Shown: positions 22,842-33,597, numbered from the stretch's first letter. The stretch: 64,000 nt of DNA from Ulva prolifera (GCA_023078555.1 CM041198.1:5770924-5834923), one strand, 5' to 3'. The notes: generated from the sequence alone by a model not told the origin. Made by a program: numbers and translations.

Positions 22842-24963
22842 CATTGCTGTGGGGTACTGACATGTATCGGATCTGTGATGTGCAGGTCTGTGATGATTCA
22901 CTGATATGTAATCACCGGAGGCCGGGCTTGTAATTTCGTGTACGTCACTGTGAGCATGGATTGAACGGTGATGCAGCGCACGAGGCTTTGCGAGGTCGCA
23001 GTCCGAGCTAATGAGTGCTCGAGTGCAGCGCTGATGCAGTTTGGCTGTGATTGTGAGCTGTGATTCGGGAGAGTCTGGCTTTATGTTTTTGTCTGCAACA
23101 GTGTTGTCTTCTCTGAAACTGCTCGTTCTTATCATAAGCTTGTCTTTCGACCCGTTAATTTCGTTCAGTCTTCTGCAGCTGCAGCTGCGCGTCACGATCG
23201 CACACACCTTCGACATCACGGCCACGGCGAGATGAGAAAGACCGATGGGCACAGACATATCTTGGCGAATGGCGTCCGTCCGATGCATATGCTTGCTGTT
23301 GACAGTGCCCTTCCTGCCGAGCCCTGTCTGCGATTTCTACCCAGAGCTCTGGCGAGGAAGTCTTCGCTGTTATAATGCAATATTTATCAAGCATGTGCTG
23401 TTCATATCGCGAGAGCTCGATGCCCGGAAGCGCAGAGCGGGCAGTTGTTGGACCGCTGAGGCTGCGGGTTACTGTGATGTTGTCTCGTCGTCAGCTCAGA
23501 TGGACGATCTCTGAGGTGAGTGGAGCTCCATGGAGGTGACCCTCCGATACAGGTCTGAACGTCGACAGCGCAAACTTGAGACTACTCGTCGTTCGAGTGA
23601 TTCGGAGCGAAACACTGAACGGGGCTAAACGATCGTGCGGTGGTAGCATAAAAACAATGCGAAGCAGGCACCCAACTCAAAGTCATTACTTTTCTCGAAA
23701 TAAATTCGGCGAAGATTCGATGAAGAGCACATGTACAGCTCTCGAGTTCTACGCCAAAACGACCAAGCACCAACGGCGTCGACCTAGGAGACAGTACTAG
23801 TATCCCTACATCATCGATGTGCATACTCAGTGTGGGTGCACGACATTGGCGCACGGTATGTGGTGAGAAGGCAGAGCTTTTGGACTGTGTTGGGCGAGTT
23901 TTGCCACCATGGAGACATCCTGGAGACAGGACTGGCAAGCCAGGCCCCGGGGGCGTTGTGTCCGTCACCACAAACGTCCACATATGACGTCTGGCCGTTG
24001 ATCATTGGGCAGCACTTCTTCTGCAGAGGTCTGAATGCTTCGATCCAAACGCCCACATGTGGCCCAAAAACTCACAAAGCAGAAGTAGTGTTCACACTCA
24101 AAAGGATCCCCAAGGCCAATGCAGCAAGGTAGCTCGGACCACTTCCCTCCCACTCCTCCATCCCACCCCAGTCCAGCAGTACAGCAGCCTGCATGCTCTT
24201 ACCTGGTGATGAAAATGGTGGCCATGCTGCAACCGGTGATCAAGCTTGATCGATTCACAGTGACTCCGTCAACTGTGAATCGCAGTGTTACCACAAGCCT
24301 GGCCTGAAGCCCTGATTGCATGCCCCCTGCGAGGTGATCAGCACTGCCCTGCTGTAGACGACACCAAAAGCAAGCTGCGGCAGTGGAGCTGTCTGGAGAG
24401 AGGACTTCGTGCTTGGCCCGTGTATCACAATCCAGCACCAAGGTAATTGTCCAAACATCTCGACCGTTGGGGTAGTCTCTGGTTCGTCTAACTGATACAC
24501 TCGTACTAGCACTCACACCATGTATTCGGTGCAGCTGTACATGCAACTATATACCGGCCCATCTGGCGTAGATGCACATGGGCAGCAACAGATTGCCCCT
24601 CTTGGCCTGCTAGCCACCAGTCGTCCGGCTGATCGGCTGTGCCTGGCGTGTGGTGTGCCTGGCGTGTGGTGTGGTGTGCCTGCAGCTGGCGTGTGATATA
24701 TGTGGCCATGTCAGGCGGTTGCATGGCCTGCTACTAAGCTGCTGGTAGACCATTCGTCTTGCCAGAGCTCTGTGTCAGCTGAGGTGATTGTGCAGCCTGC
24801 CCTGATGAGGCGCGGTGCAGGCTGGGGTCGGCGAGCGCCTCACAGCGGTGAGGCAGCTGCATGGCCGAGGTGTCTAGAGGGGTTGTGGGGTCCGGGGGCA
24901 GCGTGGCAATCTTATGATGTGGCCGCTGTGGCAGTAGGCCCTTGCACATCACGGTGTGCGAAT
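22842..24963. other. Intergenic region, no supported gene
   Basis: No recognised domain on either strand. A short GC/GT tandem (units of TGCCTGGCGTGTGGTG) lies at about 24640-24690. A minus-strand frame 23811-24056 has some protein-like composition but no match. Confidence 0.35.
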
Positions 24964-25065
24964 CAGTGTTGGGTCGTCGGGCCCGATCACATGGAACAAT
25001 TCAGAATATTTAGCTCTAATTTCTGGCTGGCAGCCCTGGAAATGCTGCACCGCGACCCAACACTG
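24964..25065. mobile_element. 102-bp hAT-like MITE, copy 1
   Basis: Perfect 13-bp terminal inverted repeats (CAGTGTTGGGTCG at 24964-24976 and its complement at 25053-25065). Flanked by a perfect 8-bp target duplication GTGCGAAT (24956-24963, 25066-25073). The 8-bp duplication and CAG start fit the hAT superfamily. Too small to code. Confidence 0.92.
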
Positions 25066-25400
25066 GTGCGAATCCTTCAAAGTCGCATGCGGTGCAGCGG
25101 CCATCGCACTGGGTTGCCGGCCTGGCAACCCAGCCTCTGAGAGGCTGAAGCACCCTGCAGCCGCTGGCTGGTGGTCTGGCCCAGCGGCCTCGTCTGTACA
25201 GTGTGGTCATGGTACATTGTTTCCTTGTGTCTTTAAGACAGAGTTGGAGCAGCAACTGTACGTGACACCGCCAGACCACCCGGACACAACAGCAGGGCCA
25301 CCCACGTGCCGCTGCCAGTTGGTGGATCCCAACCAGTCATTGGATCGCCACCCGCGGTAGACCACCACCCATGCGTGCACACCGATGCTTCCATGCGTTG

Positions 25401-25459
25401 GGGACACACAAGCAATTTGGAATGGATCCGGGACCAATTCCAAATTGACTGTGTGTCCC
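25401..25459. repeat. 59-bp hairpin / possible mini-MITE
   Basis: Two 23-bp arms (GGGACACACAAGCAATTTGG start; 25401-25423 and 25437-25459) pair with two mismatches around a 13-nt loop. No convincing target duplication seen. Confidence 0.75.
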
Positions 25460-25589
25460 AAAGATAACTGTGCTGTCAAGTTCAAGGTCGGACAGGAGGG
25501 CAGCACCGCCACGGCAACACACAAGCCCACAAACACATTTGTGGGGGGGGGGGGGCATGGGCATGGGCACATGGGGATCTGCGCGTGTG

Positions 25590-25702
25590 GATGTGAGCGA
25601 TTGTGGTGCGATTGTGTGTGTATGAATGTATTGCTGTTGATTTGGATGGGATTCGGTTCTGTTGTTTGTTTAGCAGATCTTCTTCCGTTCACTCTTTTGT
25701 AA
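25590..25702 (+). mobile_element. LINE-A 3'-end copy, diverged
   Basis: Short TG tract followed by GTTGATTTGGATGGGATTCG and the ending TTCACTCTTTTGTAA, the order of other LINE-A tails. It carries an 8-9 nt insertion relative to them. Target duplication not identified. Confidence 0.75.
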
Positions 25703-25941
25703 GACTGTACGTATACGCACGTGTACGTACATGCATATGTCACGCGTGCGGATCCTTCAGTTGGAAAATTCGTGCGTCTCGGAGTGGTTGCTTTGGGTTT
25801 GGTGCGTGCTGACTCAGGCGTGGGTGCGTGGTGCTGGGTTGCAGTAGGTGGACGCTCATCCCCTTCCGGCGGGTGACGGTGTGGCCCCATCCAGCGCTGG
25901 TGGGGTCGCCGCTTATCGAGAGATATGTATGTGTGGCTGTG

Positions 25942-25990
25942 TTACAAGGACAAAGGCAGCAAGGCGGGCAGCACCGCGAAAGAAGCAAAT
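25942..25990 (-). mobile_element. LINE-C tail micro-insertion (49 bp) with a 23-bp duplication
   Basis: TTACAAGGACAAAGGCAGCA at its left end is the reverse complement of the LINE-C tail. It is flanked by a perfect repeat of AGAGATATGTATGTGTGGCT plus GTG (25919-25941 and 25991-26013). Confidence 0.75.
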
Positions 25991-26236
25991 AGAGATATGT
26001 ATGTGTGGCTGTGTGGCCGCTCATCGATGTAGTGTGGCCGTGTGTATCTCCCGCGGCCGGCGCCGCGGCTGCCAGTACTACCACGTGGTCAACACGCGGC
26101 CCGAAAGTCGGGTGAAAATATGTACATTTTTGGGAAAATTTCGCGCAGTTTGCTGGGGTGGCGCGGGGGTACTCCAGTGGGCGACGAGCATTTGCAAACT
26201 CGCGGCGTCAGCCGCGTGCACGTGTTTGCGATCGAG

Positions 26237-26258
26237 GAACTCCTCTATGGATAGAGGA
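26237..26258. repeat. Perfect 10-bp-arm hairpin
   Basis: ACTCCTCTAT, a GG loop, then ATAGAGGAGT. Role unknown. Confidence 0.7.
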
Positions 26259-26426
26259 GTCGATCATGAGATCTCACTCCGCGCACAAAGAAAAAATGCA
26301 CCCGACACCCCGAACAGATTGACAAGACAGAGCGGATACTTCCATGTGAAAATCAGAGTGGCCTCGACAGCCCGGGGACAAAACAAACATTTTGTACACC
26401 ACTGCGCCGCGTTGCACCCTCACCGC

Positions 26427-26462
26427 CTACGTACACGAGACATGCCTGTCTCGTGTACGTAG
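26427..26462. repeat. Perfect 16-bp-arm hairpin
   Basis: Arm CTACGTACACGAGACA (26427-26442), loop TGCC, then the exact complement (26447-26462). Too perfect for chance in single-copy DNA; it could be a young foldback element or a structured RNA stem. Confidence 0.85.
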
Positions 26463-26682
26463 AACACGCGAACACACACATACACTGCATGGCCCAGACA
26501 AATCGAGAAATGATGCCCCGCATCATAGTGCAGCCCCTGCACCCTTCTGCGCCCAACTCAAACTCCAGCCGTGCCTGAGCATGCTCATTGCAATTCCTCA
26601 TTGCAATTCATGCAGCATGCCATGATGGCCGTGCACCGCAGCCGCTTGTACATGCACGGCCACGCGTGGCCACGCTGCCGGA

Positions 26683-28425
26683 GTTCAGTTCAACATTTCA
26701 CATAGGCCACGCGCGCACGCTGCTGTGTGCTTCTCGAACGCCGGGGTGCCCGCCGGGGTGTGCGCCTGGCAGGCAATCCGATTCATCCTCGCATATGCAT
26801 GCAGCGGCGTTGGTACGTACCGCATACCGGAGATCGACCAGGCTGACCTGATCTCGTCAGCTGATCAACCGGAGAGCTTCAGCTGGTCGCAGGGTGCAGT
26901 CTGCATGTAATTGGGCCGGACAAACGGAGATCGTGTGAGCCGTCACATGGTGCCGCTTCCGTGCACGGCATGCCGCGGCATCTGTGCACAGATTCGGTTC
27001 CATTGTGCACGTCTAACGCGTTCACGCCGTGACAACGCGTGAACACAAGCTTCCTATGCTGTGCGCACTGCGAATTTGTACGCGCACACATCTCTGAGAG
27101 CACACGTCTCCATGTGAAAAGGGTTTTCTGAGTGATCTTAAGATACATTGTCTGTGGAGACCGGGCGCTGGCTTGCGTGGCCATGGGCTCCTCACCTCGT
27201 ATCTGGTGCGCAGCACAGGAGGCTCTTCCTGGATGACGGTAGTGCGCGTGTAACATCCACAATACCTGGTGGCGCCATCGTAATGCTGACACCACATGAC
27301 GGCGGAGGCTGGCGTAACCCGCGTGCGGCCGCGCACCTGTGCTGCGCCGTTTTCGTTCCCTGTCCGAACCGATTTTCAGCACGTCTTTGTGACACACCAC
27401 GACGGCCGGCGAGCTCGAGCGTGCATCATTCAATGTTAGCTATAGCGATGGTTTCATCAGAATGTGACAGCGTCCATCGCAGGTCTATTGCGATGCATCG
27501 CCTAGCCTGCGCAGCCGTGCATACAGTATGCGTTTTGCATTTGGTGGATTCACGGGGTTGTGCCAAAATGCGCGGCCAATTCCACTGCGCCCCCTCTCCC
27601 AAATCGATGCCCAAAAATTCGACCACAGGAATTCTGCCAAGGTCTCTTTGTGCACTGTCCATATAGTCTTCGCCGTACACCACATTTGCAGTGTGCTTGT
27701 CCGACAGTGGGCATTGTCTAATCCTCGACCTTTTGCGCTATCCTGTAGCGAAAAAAGTATTCTCCTGTAGCACGATCGAGACTCACGCCGACGTCGCGAC
27801 CTCCTACAGGTGTGCTTCGTGCCAAGGCTTTTGTTGAACACCGTGGAAGCACAGTGCCCGAGTGACGGCAGCGAAAGCATATCTGTTGTCACATGTTTGT
27901 GCGCTGGCCGACAGTGACTCTCAAGTCAATACATGTTGTGCGGATGTGATCGTAGAGCGATTTCGATTGTACAAGGTCGAGATGACACCGGTGCCTGGCT
28001 GTAGCCACAGCACAGGAGACTTCATCGGTTGCTGCACCTGCCAGAAGGGACATCAACCGACAGCGCATGCAGTACAGATCACAAGAACTTGGTTATCTGC
28101 CGCACCGGCTGTAAACATACGTTGACTCAATCTCGCGGGGCTGCGGCTCTCTGGCCTGCAGTGCGGAGCGGCCATGGGGCGATGTGGTTTTGAATTTGCA
28201 TCGAACACACGATGCCTCGATCGTCCGATCACGGCGGAGGTCTAGAGGGAGCATATTGAGTCACATCGCATGGCAGTTGGCGGCTGCTGGCGAACCACGG
28301 CTAGCCGAGCAGCCATATGCCGAGGCAGAAGTCTTGACGCACATGCGTTGCAAGGGCAAGCCGTTCATGCAGAATTGCAGCTGCATGTCCACGTTACCGC
28401 ATCACGCGTCAGCGATCGAAGCCGC
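26683..28425. other. Duplicated non-coding block
   Basis: Shared with copy B, split there by insertions. Short frames align between the copies (TVFNK-LGTKHTC on the minus strand near 27830 versus TLFNK-AGPKHTC near 49540), but both have stops. It may derive from an old coding or transposon sequence. No function assigned. Confidence 0.5.
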
Positions 28426-28439
28426 ATAGCCAATGTATT

Positions 28440-28472
28440 TACAAAAGACTGAATGGAAAGAAAAAAATACGT
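28440..28472 (-). mobile_element. LINE-A tail micro-insertion (33 bp)
   Basis: TACAAAAGACTGAATGGAAA is a diverged reverse complement of the LINE-A tail. Flanked by a perfect 14-bp duplication ATAGCCAATGTATT (28426-28439, 28473-28486). Confidence 0.8.
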
Positions 28473-28705
28473 ATAGCCAATGTATTCTATTATCAGTTCG
28501 ATACGCTCTTTTACGTTTTCTTTTGGTGCGATACGTCGGCCCTTGTGTGCCGACGATTGCACGCGTGATGACGCCTGTTGCATTTTTTTGGTACCATGGC
28601 GTCGACGTCCTCTTTCGAAAAAAATGAATTCACGCCCATTGCGACGGGACCACATGTCTCTTTACACAAAATGTCTTGGACGCAGCGACTGCCTGCACGC
28701 CGCTG

Positions 28706-28732
28706 ATTGTCTTCTCCCGTTCACTCTTGTAA
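28706..28732 (+). mobile_element. LINE-A tail micro-insertion (27 bp)
   Basis: Contains CTTCTCCCGTTCACTCTTGT then AA, the LINE-A 3' end. Flanked by GCCTGCACGCCGCTG (28691-28705) and the same with one mismatch (28733-28747). Confidence 0.8.
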
Positions 28733-28823
28733 GCCTGCACGCCACTGGCTGGGCTTTTCCGGTGGACAGTCCAATGCAATCCGTCATGACAGCTTGAAGC
28801 CTACTCCATTGGCATGACCATAG

Positions 28824-29104
28824 TGTTGTGATTCAGCAGATGACCTGTGCAGTACACATTACAGCACTCATATGCTTAGATCTATCTATAGATCTATCTG
28901 AACCGATAGTGTATCTTCGATACACCACATACTTATTGTCAATTGCATGTCACAGTGCTCTGCATGGCTGCCGCATCAACTGCGCAGCCATCATCGCTAA
29001 ACACTCATCAGACGTGTCATGCATGCAGTACACGCTATGCCTGACACCCCTCACGCCATGATTATTTATGCGTGCACATGTACCACGGCTGGTACATCAC
29101 AACA
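28824..29104 (-). repeat. 3' LTR of the copia element
   Basis: 281 bp, no difference seen from the other LTR. Contains an internal AGATCTATCTATAGATCTAT palindromic stretch. Confidence 0.95.
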
Positions 29105-29110
29105 CTCCCC
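29105..29110 (-). other. Polypurine tract
   Basis: Minus strand GGGGAG directly next to the 3' LTR start (TGTTGTGA), where plus-strand DNA synthesis is primed. Confidence 0.7.
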
Positions 29111-29147
29111 ATGGAAGGCATTGCTTGAATTGAATGCATCCCATTGC

Positions 29148-32100
29148 TTATGCTGGTCTGTTGGTTAGTCCCATGTCCCGGATGTTCTCCCACAACTTAG
29201 CCATGGGCACTCCCTTGGTCATGCAGTCGGCCACCATATCATGAGTAGATATGTACTCTACTTGAAGCTCCCCACGTTCCACTCTGTCCTGAACAAATCG
29301 GTGGGCCACATCAATGTGCTTGGTGCGTTGATGCGCATGCGGGTGATGAATCAGCTTGAGAGCTCCCTGATTGTCACCAAACATCATCACTGGGTCAACG
29401 CGTCTTCTGAATTCTGCTTGAAGGTCGCGCAACCACAAAGCTTCCTTTGCTGCATGTGCCGCGGCTATGAATTCAGCCTCACACGTGGACTGTGCCACTG
29501 TGCTCTGCAATTTGGAGCTCCATGAAATAGCTCCCCCGGATCTAGTGAACACATATCCAGACGTGGACTTGCGTTTATCTAAATCCCCTGCATAGTCGGC
29601 ATCACAATATCCCTTGATGCTGTTAGGGCTGGACCTTTTAAACGATAGCCCCAGCTCCTTGGTACCTGCAAGGTACCTGAGAACCTGCTTGCCAGCTTCC
29701 ATGTGCTCCTGCGACGGATTTGACATGAAGCGTGCCAGCAAACCCACAGACTGCGCCAAGTCTGGCCTTGTGCAGTTTGCTAGATAGAGAAGACTTCCAA
29801 TCAAACTCTGATAATGCTTCAGATCTTTCTGATTGGCAGTTCCATCAAACTTCTGCAAACTGAGTTTGACATCCAATGGAGTTTTTCTACCCTTTGCCTG
29901 AGTCATCCCAAACTTGCTGAGTAAATCAGATGCATGCTGACTCTGACCTAGCCACAGCGTTCCGGCGGCTCTGTCTCGAATGATTTCCATTCCCAAGAAC
30001 AACTTTGCATCTCCTTTGTCAACGATTTCCAGCTGTTTCTTAAGAGACTCAATGATCCACTGAATTTTGTTTCTCTTCCCTGCAAGAATGAGGTCATCCA
30101 CGTACACGAGCACATACGTGGGTTCCCTATCGTCACCATCAGCTCTGAAAATGTACAGGCTCTCATCTGCGTGAGCCACTGTCATCCCCAGATTGAGCAG
30201 GCATCTCTTGAGGTGCATAAACCATGCACGCCCTGCTTGCTTTAGACCATTCATGGCCTTGTTAAGCTTCCAAACCTTTCCTTTGATTGGATAGTCTGGC
30301 GGAGGTTTGACATAGACAGTTTCTTCGAGGTCACTGTGCATGAACGCTGCTGTGACATCTAGCTGCACCAGATCCAAGTCATTCTGCACTACCTCTGACA
30401 TAAGCATCCTGGCCGTAGCATACTTGCTGACCGGTGCATAAACCTCAACGTAGTCAATGCCCTCCTTTTGCTCACATCCCATGGCCACGAATCGGGCTCT
30501 GAATCGCTCAATTCGGCCCAGTTCATCCTTTTTGAACTTAAACACATACTTTGTTGGAATTGCCTTGGTTCCCGGTGGCATATCGCTGCAGTCAATGACA
30601 TCATACATCCCGTTTTTGATCATGTCCTGATTTTCCTTTGCGATTGCCTCATACCATTGCTCCTTGTCCAGTCTGAACTTGATTTCATGGAATGTTCTGG
30701 GTTCCTCCTGCAAATCTGCATGATATGCCCTGTAATCTGCATATCTAGCTGGTGGCCCGGTGTTTCGCTTTGGCCTGCCAAATTGTGCTGGTGGCTCCCC
30801 AGCCTCTGGCTCATGTGCTATCTGATCCTGCATCACCTGCTCCCCAGGAGCATGATCGTCCAGTTCCTCTGGGTCCTGTAGATCTGATGCGACTGATGCA
30901 TCTTCCAATTCTGGCATGTCTGCATCAATCATTCCCTGTTCCTGTGCAGCTACCGGCAGGTCCTGTGCAGCTGCCACCTGACCATCGTTGTCATGTGCAT
31001 TCAGCTCAGCCTCATCTAGATGTTCATGCGGTTCATGCACTTCATCTGCATCATCTATTTGCTGTCCTGCAACTTCTGGCTCATGCATAGGCATTTCATC
31101 TTGTTGCTGTACGTCTTGTTGCTGAACACCTGCACCTTCCTGCTGCTGGATACCTGCGGCTGCAGGGTGGAAATCCTGCTGCTGCAACATTCTCCCCATG
31201 TTCGGCATCAATACGTTGTCACTGAAATCGATGCCTTCGTCTGTGCAAGACTTGTTCGTCATCCATGGCCCAGGCGCATTTTCGTCGAATCTGACGTGTC
31301 TAGATTCTGTCACTTTGAACCTGTCACCATCCGGAATCAGGATCCGGTACGCCTTGGATGACTGTGAGTAACCAATCATGGTACCCACCACTGATCGCTC
31401 ATCAAGCTTATTTCTCTTCTGTTCGGGTACTTGAACAAAAGCCTTGCACCCAAAAACTCTGAGTGCATCGCAGCTTGGTTTAATCCCCCAGAATAACTCA
31501 TATGGAGTCTTCTTTCTGCGTGTGGAGGCTGTCATGTTGTACAGCTTCACAGCCGTATTCAAAGCCTCCTCCCACATGCATGCTGGTGCATGTGATTCGA
31601 ACATCAAAGCCCGCAGTTTTTCCATAAGTGACCGATTTGATCTTTCAACTCTGCCATTCTGCTCTGGTGTGTAAACGCAGCTTTTCTGATGTTTGATGAA
31701 TTGCGAGTCCAAAAACTTTCGAACTCTGGCATTTATGAACTCAGACCCGTAGTCTGACCTCATGAACAACATCTGCTGCCTGGACAAATGTTGCAGCTGC
31801 CCCAGCGCGAACGTCAATCGCTCCGGTATGTCAGCTTTTGATTTGACACATACCACTGCTATCATGCGAGAGTAGTCATCGATCATGACCACAGCATATC
31901 TTGCACCTGACATACTCGGCAGTGGGAATGGACCCATGGTGTCCACGTGAACCAGTGTCATTGGCTTGTCAGCGATTGAGTCAGATTCATCGAAAGGCAA
32001 CTTGGCTTGATGCGCTTTCATGCAAGACTCACAGACATGGCTTGGTGCACCTAGCTTCTCTGGCATGCATTTCAAACAATCATGTTTGCACATGTGTTTG

Positions 32101-32261
32101 ATAACAGTGGGCGATGGATGCCCTAGTCGCTTGTGAAACAAGTCATATGAGACATGAAAAACTTCCAGCGGTTCCGCCCATGACACAGTCTTGGGCTTCT
32201 CATAACTCTGCTGAGTTACAGATGTCTCGACTGGCGTTTTGGTCAGTAGGAGTTTGCATTT
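29148..32261 (-). CDS. pol: copia pol: integrase, reverse transcriptase, RNase H (no protease)
   Basis: Open from upstream of 32186; the first residues overlap the gag end in another frame. Domains in order: GAG-pre-integrase zinc module (LFHKRLGHPS, then C-x2-C at CESCMKAH); integrase with the D-D-E triad (VDTMGPFP, RSDYGSEF, NGRVERSNR); reverse transcriptase (QLDVTAAFMHSDLEE, YVDDLI); RNase H (GYCDADYAGD, STCEAEF). The frame is intact to the stop at 29148. Normally 250 or more residues carrying the aspartic protease (DSGA motif) lie between the gag zinc knuckle and the pre-integrase module; here fewer than 50 remain. The element therefore could move only with protease supplied in trans. Confidence 0.95.
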   Translation of the reverse strand, partial: KCKLLLTKTPVETSVTQQSYEKPKTVSWAEPLEVFHVSYDLFHKRLGHPSPTVIKHMCKHDCLKCMPEKLGAPSHVCESCMKAHQAKLPFDESDSIADKPMTLVHVDTMGPFPLPSMSGARYAVVMIDDYSRMIAVVCVKSKADIPERLTFALGQLQHLSRQQMLFMRSDYGSEFINARVRKFLDSQFIKHQKSCVYTPEQNGRVERSNRSLMEKLRALMFESHAPACMWEEALNTAVKLYNMTASTRRKKTPYELFWGIKPSCDALRVFGCKAFVQVPEQKRNKLDERSVVGTMIGYSQSSKAYRILIPDGDRFKVTESRHVRFDENAPGPWMTNKSCTDEGIDFSDNVLMPNMGRMLQQQDFHPAAAGIQQQEGAGVQQQDVQQQDEMPMHEPEVAGQQIDDADEVHEPHEHLDEAELNAHDNDGQVAAAQDLPVAAQEQGMIDADMPELEDASVASDLQDPEELDDHAPGEQVMQDQIAHEPEAGEPPAQFGRPKRNTGPPARYADYRAYHADLQEEPRTFHEIKFRLDKEQWYEAIAKENQDMIKNGMYDVIDCSDMPPGTKAIPTKYVFKFKKDELGRIERFRARFVAMGCEQKEGIDYVEVYAPVSKYATARMLMSEVVQNDLDLVQLDVTAAFMHSDLEETVYVKPPPDYPIKGKVWKLNKAMNGLKQAGRAWFMHLKRCLLNLGMTVAHADESLYIFRADGDDREPTYVLVYVDDLILAGKRNKIQWIIESLKKQLEIVDKGDAKLFLGMEIIRDRAAGTLWLGQSQHASDLLSKFGMTQAKGRKTPLDVKLSLQKFDGTANQKDLKHYQSLIGSLLYLANCTRPDLAQSVGLLARFMSNPSQEHMEAGKQVLRYLAGTKELGLSFKRSSPNSIKGYCDADYAGDLDKRKSTSGYVFTRSGGAISWSSKLQSTVAQSTCEAEFIAAAHAAKEALWLRDLQAEFRRRVDPVMMFGDNQGALKLIHHPHAHQRTKHIDVAHRFVQDRVERGELQVEYISTHDMVADCMTKGVPMAKLWENIRDMGLTNRPA

Positions 32262-33012
32262 TCAAAGCTGGACAATCCGGTTTACGATGTCCTTTCTTTC
32301 CACAGTTGAAACATTTCCCTGTAAAACGCTTCGATTTTGGTGGATCCTCTGCTTTTGGCTTATGCGATCTCCTCGGTGGCGGGGCTTTGGCTTGTCTGGC
32401 ACCTGAATTCTGCACATGGAACGCTTGGAGCTCCGATTCCAATTGTTCCATCGAAGAGTCTGGCTGCTCCTCGAGCAGTCGATTGCAAAATTCATTTAGA
32501 GTCATGCTCTTGACGGTTTGAGACATGCATCTTTTGAAAATTGTATACTCCGGACCAAGCCCTCTCATGACCGCGTGAATGATTTCATCATCCGGGACAC
32601 GAATTCCACAGCCATCTAACATTCTGCATTGCAGAGTCTTGGCTCTGCTAGCGAACTCAAATGCTGTTTCTTTTTCTTCCCGCCGCAACGCGTGCAGCTC
32701 ATCCCTCATCCGATTCTTTGCACCGAGAGATTCAGTCGTGAATATGCTTTCCAGTGCTTCCCAAGCGTCCTTTGCTGAATTGGCACTGTCGATATGAATC
32801 CTCAGACCTGATGACGTGTTCATTCGTATCACTGCAAGGGCTTTTTGTGACATCTTAAGCTTCCCGGCAGCGTCGAGCGCCGCGTACTCTGCGTTCTGTT
32901 CCACAGCCGGCCAGAATCCACAGAGAATTAAAGCAGAATGAATGTCCCCTTTCCATCGGTGATAGTTTGTCATGGTCAATTGAGTGACTTTCATAAAGTC
33001 TGACATTCCCAT
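32200..33012 (-). CDS. gag: copia gag
   Basis: Capsid protein with UBN2/gag-type helices (NYHRWKGDIHSALIL, DAWEALESIF) and a C-terminal zinc knuckle CFNCGKKGHRKPDC. The ATG at 33012 starts MGMSDFMKVTQ; the frame is open upstream without an ATG. It stops at 32200 in a different frame from pol, just after the knuckle, so pol would need a frameshift or a separate start. Confidence 0.92.
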   Translation of the reverse strand: MGMSDFMKVTQLTMTNYHRWKGDIHSALILCGFWPAVEQNAEYAALDAAGKLKMSQKALAVIRMNTSSGLRIHIDSANSAKDAWEALESIFTTESLGAKNRMRDELHALRREEKETAFEFASRAKTLQCRMLDGCGIRVPDDEIIHAVMRGLGPEYTIFKRCMSQTVKSMTLNEFCNRLLEEQPDSSMEQLESELQAFHVQNSGARQAKAPPPRRSHKPKAEDPPKSKRFTGKCFNCGKKGHRKPDCPALKMQTPTDQNASRDICNSAEL

Positions 33013-33290
33013 CGTTGCGTCGATTTGACTTGTTGCGTCGATAGTCGAACCAAAAAAAACTTTGACCGACACACAACCTGCGTCACACTGCGTCAAACAG
33101 TATCTTATGCACTGCGCTCCCGCAGATTCAAATCTGTGCACAGCGGTGCTTCTCAGTCCTCAGCGACCAGTCGATGGCCGTTTGACCGAACCTGAAGCTC
33201 TACCTACCAGGCTTTCACCTACCGTAAGAAACCGGCATCACTATCGAGTCTCAAGACCTAGGAGCCTTTCTATAAACGGTACCGGCTAAG

Positions 33291-33316
33291 CAGTGGAAGG
33301 CGGCAGGCCCATAACC
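33291..33316 (-). promoter_or_regulatory. copia primer-binding site (half-tRNA type)
   Basis: Minus strand GGTTATGGGCCTGCCG directly follows the 5' LTR. It matches the anticodon-arm complement of initiator tRNA-Met (CCCATAACC), as in Drosophila copia, which is primed by a tRNA-iMet fragment. The plus strand CAGTGGAAGG upstream also resembles the tRNA-iMet D-arm region. Confidence 0.8.
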
Positions 33317-33597
33317 TGTTGTGATTCAGCAGATGACCTGTGCAGTACACATTACAGCACTCATATGCTTAGATCTATCTATAGATCTATCTGAACCGAT
33401 AGTGTATCTTCGATACACCACATACTTATTGTCAATTGCATGTCACAGTGCTCTGCATGGCTGCCGCATCAACTGCGCAGCCATCATCGCTAAACACTCA
33501 TCAGACGTGTCATGCATGCAGTACACGCTATGCCTGACACCCCTCACGCCATGATTATTTATGCGTGCACATGTACCACGGCTGGTACATCACAACA
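33317..33597 (-). repeat. 5' LTR of the copia element
   Basis: 281 bp, no difference seen from the 3' LTR. It supplies the promoter for gag-pol on the minus strand. Confidence 0.95.

Larger units (their letters stand above)
28824..33597 (-). mobile_element. Ty1/copia LTR retrotransposon
   Basis: 4774 bp on the minus strand. Two 281-bp LTRs read as identical (28824-29104, 33317-33597), start TGTTGTGA and end TCACAACA. Flanked by a 5-bp duplication CATAG (28819-28823, 33598-33602). Primer site and polypurine tract are at the expected inner edges. gag and a 1012-codon pol frame are open, but the protease domain is absent. Inserted into copy A after the segmental duplication. Confidence 0.95.

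Noticed and set aside
24890-24960. Apparent further copy of the TGTGGC palindromic MITE
   Set aside because: Only short similarity (ATGTGGCCGCTGTGGCAG), no paired arms or duplication.
33281-33316. tRNA-iMet-like sequence as a possible tRNA gene
   Set aside because: Only the D-arm to anticodon part is present, directly next to the LTR; it is the primer-binding site.
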